Shown here piece by piece: positions 47,145 through 57,640 of a stretch of 64,000 nt of DNA. Source of the DNA: Ascochyta rabiei. Lineage: Eukaryota; Ascomycota; Dothideomycetes; Pleosporales; Didymellaceae. Position numbers and translations under genes: made by a program. The stretch covers positions 1,302,001 to 1,366,000 of the forward strand of contig NC_082415.1 in assembly GCF_004011695.2 (NCBI RefSeq), written 5' to 3'. Position 1 is the first letter of the stretch, and each line of letters begins with the position of its first letter. The notes under the pieces were generated by a model. It searched no databases and had not been told where the DNA came from. It saw nothing but the letters and a program-made list of their open reading frames with translations.

Positions 47145-48981
47145 TAACGTGTTTCACCAGTAAGCGGCCAACACCAGTATCCGGCCAACCCCACCAAAAC
47201 CAGCCTAACTTGGCGTGCAATTACTCCACAACCACGCAGTTGAATTAAGTAAGGTTTCAAAGCATAATAGATTAGATAGCTCTACATTAAGTCCTGTTGT
47301 GGCCTTGCACGTGGCATTTGCTACATGTTAGTAGTGCTCGCTAACGCTGTAGGGCAGCGTCAACCTGGGCCTCCTCCTTAACCACATTATTAGCCTGTAA
47401 GACTAGTAATTAAGCTTCCTTAACCTGTAGAACTCCCCTACATGCTATATACTGTCTACGCTTTTAACACTTATATTACTAGCGTTAGTTTAAAGCACGT
47501 AGCTTAGTATTCTCCTAAGTTAAGATTGTTGCTAACTGTATTGCAAGCTAACAACCCTTAACAAGCTAGGATATAGCTTAACTAGTTAGACTCTATAACT
47601 AACGCTTAAGGAGATCTTATATAAGGCAAGCTTGCTACTAAAGCTAGTTAACTGTACGTGGTGTCTCTGCTGTCCACAGCCCTGCTGGTCCTACTGCTGT
47701 CCCTAGTAGTAATAGTGTTCTAATAACAGTAAGGCATAACAGGACACGCTCTAGATTAAATAGGATAAGCCCTGTTACTTAAAATCCAGCCTTAATATTA
47801 CTCTCTAATAGAGCAGTTAGTCTAATCCTCAGGTATATCTATAGGAAGTTAAGCTTATTAACATAGAAGATGCTTTAGTAGGCAAGCTTAGACACCTTAT
47901 ATCTATACACTACCTTAAGAGGAGAGTAGTAGCTAATATCTAGTGGCTAGAGAAGGTGTAAGGTGTAAGAAGGCATACAGAGGGTAATAATTATATTGTC
48001 CTTATAGTACTAATTAAACTTAGGTGTAGCATAGCTGCTGTAACTGTTAAGGATAAGTAGCTAACAAGCACCTAATAAGCAAGTCTGTGTGTGCCTGTTA
48101 AAGTGCTTCACCTAGTCAAGGCCTAGCTTATCTGTTGTCCAGCTGTTATTACTAACAGCAACAGTCTAGTCAGGTAGGAGGTCTTAATACCAGCTGGCCT
48201 AGTAGAGCTTCCCTGCTAGTATAAGGAAGGGTAGGATAGACCAACCTAACGCGTTAATATACTTAATTATTATTACCTACTTATAATTACCTGGCTAAAC
48301 AACTGTAGCACGTCTAACTGTGTTAGAGCTAGTAATAACCTTAGATGTTAAGGCAACACCTATTATAAACCTAGTCTTATTAAAGTTATAGATGTCCTTA
48401 TTAGGTATCCTATATATAAGGCGTGTCTCCTCTACCAGCCTGAACCACGCGCTAATCCTGACAGGATCTTCACAGCGTGCCCTTTATAAATGGAATTTCC
48501 TATTCTACTTTGTCTAGAGTTCTGGCTGGCGCTTAATAAAGCGTGCTACCCAGTTCTTGCCTAGCAAAGGAGGAGGAGGATTTTGGCTGCAGGCAGTAAG
48601 GAGAGTGTCTGCTATTTATTGCATATTAATAATCTAGGGTAGAAATCTATAACAATTAAGGTCTAAGATCTACTAAGTAAGGGACTGCTTTTTAACAGGG
48701 CTAAGCTTAAGGTTAACAGATGTTATTACATCTTTTAACTTAATACCCTAGAGGCAGCAGCAGAGCGTTGTATAAGGCACCTGGTAGAGTAAAGCAGCCC
48801 TATTTTTTAACTAAACGCGTCCTAATTTAACAGCAGAGGCAGCAAGAAGGCATCTACCCTCTGTAAGGGAGGCTTAAGTACGTTGTAGTTGAGCTATTAC
48901 AGTTAGGATGAAAGAAGTTTGACGCGTTTTGGTGGGGTTGGCCGGATACTGGTGTTGGCCGCTTACTGGTGAAACACGTTA
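47145..48981 (-). mobile_element. Degenerate Fot1/pogo-type (Tc1/mariner) transposon, 1,833 bp
   Basis: The element runs 47147-48979 and is flanked by TA on both sides. Its terminal inverted repeats are about 50 bp and essentially identical (ACGTGTTTCACCAGTAAGCG at the left, its complement at the right). The minus strand still shows the transposase in one broad frame, broken by many stops. GKNWVARFIKRQPEL (CENP-B/HTH type) is near 48560. Further on come NKDIYNFNKTRFIIGV (near 48390), ALGWSILPFLILAGKL (near 48220) and IITLCMPSYT (near 47970). Pogo-family proteins normally have Asp and Glu in the YNFDET motif; here they read Asn and Lys. Such G-to-A changes, the low GC and TAG/TAA-rich text fit RIP. 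No intact protein remains. Confidence 0.88.
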
Positions 48982-49617
48982 GATAGATCCCCATAAGGGG
49001 ACGGAGAAACTAGCCCTTCTAGTAAGGTCACGTCCATGCGTGTATTAGCCCTTAATTAAGCATCGGGCAATTGTTTCAGGCCTGTGGGGTAGTCCTGCCG
49101 TCCCAACCACCTCGGAACGCCAACCCTACGATTCACCACGCGCACCTGTCACTTGTCAAACAAGCTTTGATGCTCACAGATGCCACTACATCTGGACGCT
49201 TTCATAGTGTATGCAGCCGCTGGTTGTAGTACCCCGCAAAAACACGATGTTGCGAACCGAATAAAACCACCAATGCGAGTCAGCGACTATCTGCTCGTCC
49301 TTGAGGCGCCTAGTACTTCCCGAGCATGTGAGCGTGAAATCTTCCGTTTAAGGAGGCTAATCCAAAAGTGATTACCACCTGCGGCAAGGACCTCTTCCCA
49401 CGTACCACCATTCGAGACCGTGGCGATGACATGCTAGCTAGATTTCCTCCGAGAGCACGTTGTCACGACTCCTCTTTTCATCTTGTTTAGTTGCCGCAGC
49501 ATACACGGAAATGGCAGAGATATATTTAAGGTAGCCCAAGCCTTTCCAAGTATTCGTAGCTCACAACTTGTTTCATTCATTCTCCACAGTCTCTCGTTCC
49601 TTCGAAACATTATCAAC
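48982..49617. other. Intergenic, promoter of GH12 gene
   Basis: No gene. A TATATTTAA box is at about 49521-49529, roughly 95 bp before the GH12 start codon and a plausible TATA element. Confidence 0.5.
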
Positions 49618-50421
49618 ATGAAGTTCTCCACACTCTTTTCCGTTGCCAGCACCGCTGCTCTTGCCCTGGCGGCGCCCACCACCCCGGCCTCTGCCCTGTC
49701 CAAGCGCGCCGACTACTGCGGCCAGTGGGACAACCAGGTAAAAGGCTCCTACACCATCTACAACAACCTCTGGGGCCGCGATGCTGCGACCTCCGGCAGC
49801 CAGTGCACCGGCGTTGACGGCTTCAGCGGCAACACCGTGAAGTGGCACACCAAGTGGTCCTGGGCTGGCGGGTATGTCTCCCCTCACCTTGAGCCCGTAT
49901 TTCTATCGATACTGACACACACCAGCGACGGCCACGTCAAGTCGTACGCCAACGTCGTAACAAAGACCAGCCAAAAGGCCCTGTACAACATCGGCTCGCT
50001 CCCCTCGACCTGGAGCTGGACCTATACCGGCTCGAACGTCGTCGCCAACGTAGCCTACGACCTCTTCACGGGCACGACCGCCACGGGCACCAAGGAATAC
50101 GAGATCATGATCTGGCTGTCCGCCCTCGGCGGCGCCGGCCCCATCTCCTCGACCGGTAGCGCCATCGCGACTGTCACCATTGCCGGAAAGCAGTTCAAGC
50201 TGTGGAAGGGCCCCAACGCCCAAATGACCGTCTTCTCCTTCGTCGCCGTCAAACCCATCAACAGCTTCAACGGCGACCTTAACGAGTTCCTTGTCTACCT
50301 CCGCGGTAACCAGGGCCTGCCCCGCAGCCAGATCCTACAGTCGGTTGGCGCTGGCACAGAGCCTTTCACCGGCAGCAACGCCGTTTTCACCACCACTGCG
50401 TACACCATGAGCGAGAAATAG
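49618..50421 (+). CDS. Secreted GH12 endoglucanase / xyloglucanase
   Basis: Two exons (49618..49871, 49926..50421) with a 54-nt intron (GTATGT...CACACCAG) give 249 aa. Residues 1-19 form a signal peptide, and a Kex2-type KR at 29-30 precedes the mature start ADYCGQWDNQ. GH12 features are YTIYNNLWG, the nucleophile region KEYEIMIWLSALGGAGP, and TEPFTGS, which holds the acid/base Glu. The enzyme cleaves beta-1,4-glucan or xyloglucan in plant cell walls, outside the cell. The intron is a multiple of three and open, so read-through would give an 18-residue insertion. Exon removal restores WSWAGGDGHVKSYAN, the family pattern. It lies about 640 bp from the degenerate transposon. Confidence 0.93.
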   Translation: MKFSTLFSVASTAALALAAPTTPASALSKRADYCGQWDNQVKGSYTIYNNLWGRDAATSGSQCTGVDGFSGNTVKWHTKWSWAGGYVSPHLEPVFLSILTHTSDGHVKSYANVVTKTSQKALYNIGSLPSTWSWTYTGSNVVANVAYDLFTGTTATGTKEYEIMIWLSALGGAGPISSTGSAIATVTIAGKQFKLWKGPNAQMTVFSFVAVKPINSFNGDLNEFLVYLRGNQGLPRSQILQSVGAGTEPFTGSNAVFTTTAYTMSEK

Positions 50422-51089
50422 ACGCTCGTATAGTGTAGCGCGTGGCAGGACCAACTAAACGCTCGGTTGGGCGCGTTCGTCGTAGCTGGCGTGGTTTGGG
50501 CACCTTGTTCCGCCTTCGAGCACACATCCTTGTCTTCCTGTAAATATCTTGTGGATGAATGCCAAAGGATACGCATATCTATACGTGTTTGTATTTCAGC
50601 TCTCTCTGTCTCCCTGTTCATACCACGCTACGCCACTTGCACTTGCACTCCACTTTCGACTCCTATGCAGTGCAGTGCAGTGCAGTGCAACACAACACAA
50701 CACAAGATCCAGCGTCCCACCGACAACGGCGACGGCAACGCCAACGGCAACGGCAACGGCAACAGCAGTTAAACCCAGGAAGCGGCGAGACACTGGCAAG
50801 CCAATGACGTGAAAACGTACATGTTGGGTGATGTATCATGCATGGCTACGTGTAGAGTAAAGTAAAGTAAATTAAAGTAAAGTATACAGGTGGGGGTATT
50901 TGACTATCCATCGAAGCATGACAAGAAGAGGAGAAAGCGAAAAGCAAAACACAGCAAGACGGTGGGGAAGCCCACAGCCAGCTACAAGATGGGAATCAGC
51001 CGAGTGGGGAGGGACCGGCTAGACGGAAAACAGGACAGGACAAGCAACCAGTCAGGCGAGTTGCTGATGCACAAGCTAGACTCGGCCTT
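50422..51089. other. Intergenic with short low-complexity tracts
   Basis: 3' flanks of two convergent genes. It holds (TGCAG)5 at about 50666-50690 followed by CACAA units, (GGCAAC)n at about 50730-50763, and (GTAAA)n near 50860-50884. No gene is supported. Confidence 0.6.
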
Positions 51090-52649
51090 CTAGTCCAGCG
51101 GATCAGCTTGCTCTGATACCGCCATCCTGAATGCCTGCGCCTTTCTACAGGGGTGAAGACCCGCCTCTGCGTCCATGTGGCTGGCAACCTTGAAAGCGTC
51201 GACGACAAGTACAGTCGACGCCTCGCCGTGAGCATCAAACGGCACAAGATCGACAAACCGCTGAAGCGAGACAGAACCCAGCTGTACTCTAGCCAAGGCG
51301 ATGCAGTCGAATGTTGACATGTCTGGTGTGATGCGAGTGACTAGGTGCCAGTCGTCTGTGCTCGAGGATGCCTGGCGAAAAAGGATTTGCTCGTTTGAGG
51401 CCAGGATCGTAAAGGCTTTCATGATAGCTGACGCGGATGTTGTGCCTGATGATGAGGTCTCGAGTACTTCGAGGAAGCCGTAGAGCGAAGCTGTTCCGAC
51501 GAATATGTGGCGGTGCTTGTATTGCAGTTCTTGCTCGGTCTGCGGGTCTATTCTCGTGTGACTTGAGCTGGATGTCGGCGCGATCATGCTCGTAGTAGAC
51601 GGCGGAGGTGGAGGTGAAGCAAGCTGTACATTTCTAGGCTGGGGCGAGATCGGTCGGACTGGAAGGTGTAAAGGCATATGGCGCCGGTGTGTGCGAGTAG
51701 GCTTTGGACCTTTCGGCTTTGTAGCGCTTGCTCTAAACTCCAATAACCCTCCGTTGGTTCTGCTTTGCGCTCGAAGAGTTGCCGGTGATGTCTTGGCAGT
51801 ATTGGATCCAGCGTTGACTGAGCTCTTCCGGTGATTTCGTGAACGGCGGTGCTCGTCAACAACACTGAATATTCTATCGAAGATATCCACTCGGGTCTGA
51901 TCAGAGTTACCAACATCGCCCTCCTTAGCGCCTTCGGTTGTATCCTGGTTAAGGTCGAAATCCCACATGCCAGACAGCGGAGACGATGAACGGCACCCTT
52001 CCGCAAATGTAACATCGGAACCCGATGCCTCAAAGCCGGCCAGCAGCGTGTCATACGTCGAGGGGGTTGCAGGCGGCGTTGGCTCTGCACCAGCAGCGCT
52101 GGTCCATATGTTTTGCTCTGCTCGTCTCTGGGGTCCACTGGAGTCTTGAGGATTCCTACGCCATGTATCGGACCAAGCATCTCGAGAGCTGTACGCTTGT
52201 ATCGAGCCTGTCTCGATAAGTTTCTGTTTCATAGAGCATGCGAATGCGTCGGACATGACAAGCTTGGCGGGGCCAATACCATCAGGACTAGCAAGGCTGT
52301 TTGACGATATTTCTGTACAGCCATTCTGCTTGCGAGGCGAGAACTGTAGATCGGTCGTAGAAAAACTGGGCCGGCGAGCTCGGCAACCGAATTTCATGGA
52401 TGTGAGGTGCTTGTCTTCATGTACGGCATCTGCAGAACGAGGGTGCGGCGGAGGCGTGAGACATGAGCGGCGCGTGTCGCCTTCTATCTGGTCCAGCCGT
52501 CGAAGGAGTTCGATGGCGATAGTGCGGCGGGCGATGGCTGATCTCTTCATGATCGTCGTAAGCCATAGCATGCAGACGTGTATTCTGACCGTGTGCAGGC
52601 AAACGGTCATGACGCGGAGCAACGTCAACAGTGCGCTGCCGCGTGGCAT
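51090..52649 (-). CDS. Unrecognised Ser/Thr-rich protein, single exon
   Basis: The frame is open for 591 codons from 52865, but that end starts inside unlikely sequence. The first sensible ATG is 52649 (MPRGSALLTLLRVMTVCLHT), giving 519 aa; a later ATG at 52550 (MKRSAIARR) is also possible. The middle is disordered and rich in S, T, P and R, with a PPPPPS tract. The C-terminal 130 residues look folded (HRHIFVGTASLYGFLEVLET, WHLVTRITPDMSTFDCIALA, ASTVLVVDAFKVASHMD). I recognise no family. No splice site is needed. It may be a lineage-specific protein. Codon use and length make a chance frame unlikely, but the function is unknown. Confidence 0.6.
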   Translation of the reverse strand: MPRGSALLTLLRVMTVCLHTVRIHVCMLWLTTIMKRSAIARRTIAIELLRRLDQIEGDTRRSCLTPPPHPRSADAVHEDKHLTSMKFGCRARRPSFSTTDLQFSPRKQNGCTEISSNSLASPDGIGPAKLVMSDAFACSMKQKLIETGSIQAYSSRDAWSDTWRRNPQDSSGPQRRAEQNIWTSAAGAEPTPPATPSTYDTLLAGFEASGSDVTFAEGCRSSSPLSGMWDFDLNQDTTEGAKEGDVGNSDQTRVDIFDRIFSVVDEHRRSRNHRKSSVNAGSNTAKTSPATLRAQSRTNGGLLEFRASATKPKGPKPTRTHRRHMPLHLPVRPISPQPRNVQLASPPPPPSTTSMIAPTSSSSHTRIDPQTEQELQYKHRHIFVGTASLYGFLEVLETSSSGTTSASAIMKAFTILASNEQILFRQASSSTDDWHLVTRITPDMSTFDCIALARVQLGSVSLQRFVDLVPFDAHGEASTVLVVDAFKVASHMDAEAGLHPCRKAQAFRMAVSEQADPLD

Positions 52650-53202
52650 GACAACAAGCGAGAGCCCTTCACTTTTGAACTTTGGACAGTTTGGAATAGT
52701 AACTTGTTGCACGCAACAGCCTTGCGCAGTACGCACCGCGATAGTGCAGATTGCATAGTGGGGGGAGAACGGTGGGTGTGTGGGAGGCGTGGACTGTTGG
52801 TAGCTTGAGCAACGTACCAGGCCCTGCGGTAAGAATGAAACTCGAACATTGTTGTGCAGAAGCAATCAGACATTTTTCTGATTCCAAGGCCACTCACTGG
52901 CTGGGTGGCGCGTACTTGTGTGGAATGACAGCTTTGCCACGTGGTATGCTCACCTACAAAGGCAGGAATGTAATATTTGACCTGGCAGAAAAACAGTAGC
53001 AATTGGGCAGGGCAAGCGTCCCGTTGGAGCCCAGTCATGATCAATGCCAGTGTGCCGCTCTAAGGGTGTTGCTCATACACATGAGGGCCAGTTAAGAACA
53101 ATAAGCGTGTTGCTCATACACACGATGGCCAGTTAAGAACAATAAGCGTGTTGCTCATACACACGAGGGCCAGTTAAGAACAAGTAGAACTTGGAACGGC
53201 AG
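52650..53202. other. Intergenic with 41-bp tandem repeat
   Basis: Between two minus-strand genes. It holds the 41-bp repeat array listed separately, in the 3' flank of the C2H2 gene. No gene is supported. Confidence 0.5.
53066..53182. repeat. 41-bp tandem repeat, 2.9 copies
   Basis: Units start at 53066, 53107 and 53148, each beginning GTGTTGCTCATACACA and ending GCCAGTTAAGAACAA. They differ at only two or three positions. The near identity implies recent amplification. There are no spacers, so it is not CRISPR-like. Confidence 0.9.
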
Positions 53203-54200
53203 TCATGCACTTCTTCCACGCCCTCGTCCCCTCGCCACCCGCACGCTGTGAGGGACAAACTGCAACGCCGACATGCTTGAAGTCAGATCGTCAAGCGGAT
53301 TCATGTTCGCGGTTGTCGAGCCTCGTGCTGCTTCGTCATGACCACCACGGCCTCGTCCAGCCGCTTGAGGATGGCTGAACCCTCCGCGACCGCGCAGCTT
53401 GACGTGAACAGATCTCGGCGTGTGCTCTTGCGGGTGACTCGCCTGTTCGTCGGTCTCATCTTGCACGAGGTCCATGCTTTCACCAGCAGCAGTAGTAGAC
53501 GACTCGCCTCCCTTTCTGCCAGGGGTTGGAGCGGTAGCGTTCATGGCGCTTGATCGTCTCCGGTGGGCAGGCCGTAACATGCTGCTACGGCGGTCGATGC
53601 CATGGTTGATGATGAAAAAGTCGTAGTTGTTTGGAAAGTGGTGCTTGTCTATGCAGTGCATACGACGCTTGGGCGCCGTGCTGCATAGACGGTCGCACGT
53701 GGGGACAAGACAGGCGTACTGTGGGCCGGTCAGCTACTCGTCGCTGGTAGTACGGATTGTGTGCAGATGAGGGAGACATACGCTCTTCGCTGCCTTGTCT
53801 TGCGTGGCTTCGTGGTTGGGAAGGCATGGGCATATCACGTGGGTGCAGAGATGGAAGTACCTACCGTTTGTTCGCCTCGGTCTCGTTTGGCAGCGCTGAA
53901 GGGATCATGGTTCTCTGCGATGTGCAGGTGCAGAAAGTACTCGTCAGGGAAGTTGTTGTGGCATTCGGAGCATCTATTCATGTGCGTCTTGTGGTAGTGC
54001 ACGTCAAAGTCTTGGATGGAGGCAAAGGCAAGTGGCTCGTGAGGGGGGAGCCAGCACTTCATGGCTGCTGGCTGTTCACCAACGGCAGACGCAGTGTCCA
54101 GATGCACAAGCTTGACGTCGGCAGAGGGTTCGCGAGAGGAGGGCGCGCTGGGGTCTTCTGAGGAGGACAAAGAGTCTCGGCGTGAGCGTTTGACTCCCAT
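53203..54200 (-). CDS. C2H2 zinc-finger protein, ZNF511-like
   Basis: Exon 1 (54200..53865) and exon 2 (53718..53203) join across a 146-nt intron (GTAGGT donor, GGCCCACAG acceptor), giving 283 aa. Exon 1 carries CWLPPHEPLAFASIQDFDVH and CSECHNNFPDEYFLHLHIAE followed by NH. The junction creates GEQTYACLVPTCDRLCSTAP with KRRMHCIDKHHFP, the third finger. NNYDFFIINHGIDRRSSMLR after it matches the ZNF511-type arrangement. The C-terminus has RGRGG and RGRGRGRSA, possible RNA-binding or methylation sites. A nuclear role is likely; the specific target is unknown. The gene diverges from the SMG7-like gene. Confidence 0.85.
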
Positions 54201-54793
54201 GATGCGTGGTGGTGATAGACGTGGACGTGGCTGGACGTGGCTGGACGAGGGTGGCTGTGGTGTGAGGGTAGGAAAGAGGGCAGTACCTTTGTCAGCGTGT
54301 TCAGCGTGTTCAGCGTGGTCAGTCAGCTATGTCGGGGATGGTGTACAAGGTAGAGGATGTGCGAGAGCATGCCGTATATGGGTCAAGGTTGGTGGTGAGG
54401 TGCGGTAGAGGCACAAGTGATAAGCGAGTGCATCCTTGCAACTGACTGGACTGACTGGACTGGCTGGGCTGACTGGGCTGGGCTGGCGGCCAAGTGCACG
54501 GCGCACCCAACGACTGCCTCGTCTCACCTTCACGCCCGCCCGTGTGCGCGCAGACAACCGCCGCCCGCCGCCCACCGCCGCCCACCGCCGCCCGCCGCCG
54601 CCGCCCGTCACTCGCACACGCGTCCGAGGTGCTCGTTCGCCTTGACGCCCTCCCGCTCGCCGCCTGTCCTCCCCCCAGGGCACCATCGGCCTCTCAATGG
54701 AACACGCCCGCCACGACGACCGCCATCCCGTGCTCCGTGCCTCTGTCTGACCTCGCCGCCGACCGTGGGGTCACACATGAACCTGGCCGGCGC
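54201..54793. other. Divergent promoter between C2H2 and EST1/SMG7 genes
   Basis: GC-rich with (GCCGCCC)-like tracts near 54560-54606 and pyrimidine runs. Open frames through it are compositional by-products. No separate gene is supported. Confidence 0.45.
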
Positions 54794-57640
54794 ATGCACC
54801 CGCAAGGCATGGCCGCCAACACTGAACAACTCGACCGGCGGGCAAGGGCGATTGAGCAGCACCTCTACCAGCGCGCAGACGCCGAGGCCTCGTGCGCAGA
54901 GCTGGCCGCTGTCCTGCATGAGTGCGGCGCCCTGTTCTACTGCTTCCCTTATCTTCAACGCATTGCACCACTGCACTGACCGCGTTCGTTGCGCCACGCT
55001 GACGCCTGCCAGGTACCGCGCCGCCTGCGAGAGCCTGACGTTTGCCGACTTCGAGCACGCCTCGGCCACAGACGTCGAGCAGAAGCTGTGGGCCGCCCAC
55101 CTGAAGGTCAACGCCATCTTCAGGCAAGAGCATAAGATTGTGCGTCCCCTGCCTCGCCCTGCAGCCGGACGAAGCTAGCTGCTAACACGCACCAGCTCAA
55201 GCGCTCCAAGGACCATGTCGTGGAAATCAGGAAGTTTTTGAAAAACTACCTCCACTTCATCAAGGCCAGCCAGCGCTACTACCGCCACTACATCTTGAAC
55301 CTCGATGCCCACTTTGACGGCATTCCCGAGCTGCGCAAGATTGCCCACAAGTGGAAGGACGATGGTATGGCCTATCTTGTTGCTCACTTTTCACTTTTCA
55401 CTTCTCACTTTTCATTTTTCATTTTTCATTTTTCTCTTTTCACTTTTCACTTTTCACTTTTCACTGCTCACTGCTCACTGCTCACTGCTCACTGCTCACT
55501 GCTCACTGCTCACTGCTCACAACCGCCAGCTTCCAAGACGTCCCCGCGCCCCCGCATCCCCGCTGCCCTCAAGAACAACGTCTTCCAGTCCTGCCACCAG
55601 ACCCTGATCCACCTCGGCGACCTCTCCCGCTACCGCGAAACCGAGCTCGTCGACAAGGACAAGGAGCGCAACTGGGGCCCTGCCAAGGGCTACTACGACC
55701 TCGCCGCCGAGATATACCCAGACTCGGGCCACGCCCACAACCAGCTTGCCGTCGTTTCGCGCGAGGACGGCGACCATTTCCGCTCCGTCTACCACCTCTA
55801 CCGCTCCCTTGCCTGCAAGCTGCCCTATCCGCAAGCAAAATCAAACCTGGAGACGGAGTTCAGGCGCATCATCGCAGCTTGGGACAAGGGACAATTGATC
55901 AGCAATCACAAGTCGGCTGATGGCAACACAGGCCGCGCTCTAGTTGCCTGGTTCGTCAGGCTGCACAGCAAGATCTACAAAGGCGAGGAGTTCGCCGCGC
56001 ACGACGAGCTGGAGGGCGAGGTGCTCAGCCACCTCGCTATAGAGCTGAAGGAGCGCCCGCTGGACTCCATCCTGCCCAAGATCATACTCATCAACCTTGC
56101 GGCCGAGTACTTCGCGACGGTCCAGATGCAAGCAGCCAGTCCGCCGGAGCACATCATGCGCACCTACTTCTACTTCCTCCGACTCAACGTCAAGACCTTC
56201 TTCATCCTACTGCAGGTCCTGCAACCTGAGCTCGAGCGCCTCTCCGAGGCAGACGACGTTACCCACCAGAACGGCGACAGTGCACGACAGCTGTCCGATA
56301 AGATCACCGCTGTTGCCCGCCGCATCCTTCCTGGACTCCGGCTCTACAGCACTTGGTTCGCACGCTACTGGCAGGTGCTCAACGCCAACATCGCCGACAC
56401 CTTGACTACCGTGGACGTGCAGGAGCTGTGGAAGGCCTACGCTGCGACGCTGACTCTCTTGACCTCCAGCTTCCCCGTCGACCAACTGCCGCAGGAGAAC
56501 TACATGCTGGAGGAGGATACTGACACGATTGGGTTTCAGCCACTGATGTCGCCAGACACGATGAAGTTGTGGTACAACGGCGAGCTCCTCAAGCCCAGAT
56601 GGACAGACATGGAGAGGAACCATCCCAACGTGGAGATGCTCATGCGCATCAAGGACCTGCTGATCGACGGCCTGCTCCTGACGCAGAAGGCCGACGCGCC
56701 CTTGGACCTGGCTGGCACCCGCTTCATCTACCGCGAAGAGGGCCTTCCGTCTGAGCTGCTGGCTAGCCCCGAGGCTCGCCCAAAGAGATCACCTCTTCTT
56801 TCGCCTCGAGCTGTGGACATGCCGCTGTTCCCCTCTACAGCCCCGATCCCTGACGACCAGAAGTCGCACAGCGTCGCAGCAGCTTCGGACTCGGCTTCGA
56901 CCACAATCGCAAAGGACACGGCCATGCGCTCCATGGTCGATGACTTGGTCGGTGCGGATGATGGTTTGGATCCCCTCCCCGAGGAAGACGAAGACACGCC
57001 ACCAACACCGCCTGAGCAGAGCTTGGAGGATACCGCGGTGCTCAACGATAACAGCTTCGCGCCTGCGCCCTTGTCCATCAGCGATCTGGTGAGCACCGTC
57101 AAGAACTACCGGCCCTTGTCTCCAGGTGCCGGTGCTGCTATGCTCTCTGCTTCGATGCAGAGGAGCGGGTCCACCTCATCGATGCGCGGGCCTGCGCACC
57201 TGCCCTCTCTCCCAGACGGACAGTGGAACCAGCAGTCGATCTGGGCGACAGGGATGCACGGTTCGCCGAATCCCTCGTCACCGGCGATGGTGAGCGGGTT
57301 CGATGCACGGCGACCCACGATCAGCGGCGTAGGCTCGCCCAACCTGTCCGGGCACGTCCGCGGCGAGTCTGCCAACTCGCACCTGAGCGCCGAGGCTGCG
57401 ACGCCCAGCACGGTCAGGGCTTCTCGGCCGATTAGTGGCGGACTTGGAAGCGGCGCGGCGTGGGGGAACCCGAACGGTAGCGGTAGCCCGTGGGGGTCGT
57501 TCTCCGGCAGCAGCTACAACGGCTTCCAGAAGGGCCAGGGGCATGATGTGCACATGGTCAGCCCCCTGATGTTCAGCTCGTACCAGGACAAGGCGCAGAG
57601 CTCGTGGGGCCGCACGCCTCCCAACGGTCAGGGTGGGTGA
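54794..57640 (+). CDS. EST1/SMG7 family protein (14-3-3-like and helical hairpin domains)
   Basis: Four exons (54794..54921, 55013..55139, 55196..55364, 55530..57640) give 844 aa. Introns are 91, 56 and 165 nt. The N-terminal EST1 14-3-3-like region includes EYRAACESLTFADFEHA, KLWAAHLKVNAIFRQEHKI and FLKNYLHFIKASQRYYRHYI. The EST1 DNA/RNA-binding region has LGDLSRYRETELVDKDKERN, YYDLAAEIYPDSGHAHNQLA and YRSLACKLPYPQAKSNLE. The C-terminal 300 residues are disordered. SMG7/Ebs1-type proteins bind phosphorylated Upf1 in nonsense-mediated decay; Est1 relatives act at telomerase, and the two cannot be separated here. The third intron is an in-frame tandem array open in all codons, so retention would add 55 residues. 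Confidence 0.88.
55385..55520 (+). repeat. 7-bp tandem array, (CACTTTT)n then (CACTGCT)n, inside an intron
   Basis: The first block (55385-55461) is made of CACTTTT and variants. It passes directly into CACTGCT repeated 8.4 times (55462-55520). Both units are seven bases with the same CACT start, so the second probably arose from the first. The array fills most of intron 3 of the SMG7-like gene, ending 6 nt before the CAG acceptor. Confidence 0.9.

Noticed and set aside
48982..49617. 63-codon frame at 49180-49371
   Set aside because: Short, no signal peptide, cysteine pattern or domain; treated as promoter sequence of the GH12 gene.
53066..53182. Regular repeat array as a CRISPR-like locus
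   Set aside because: Units are head-to-tail with no spacers, and the window is clearly fungal.
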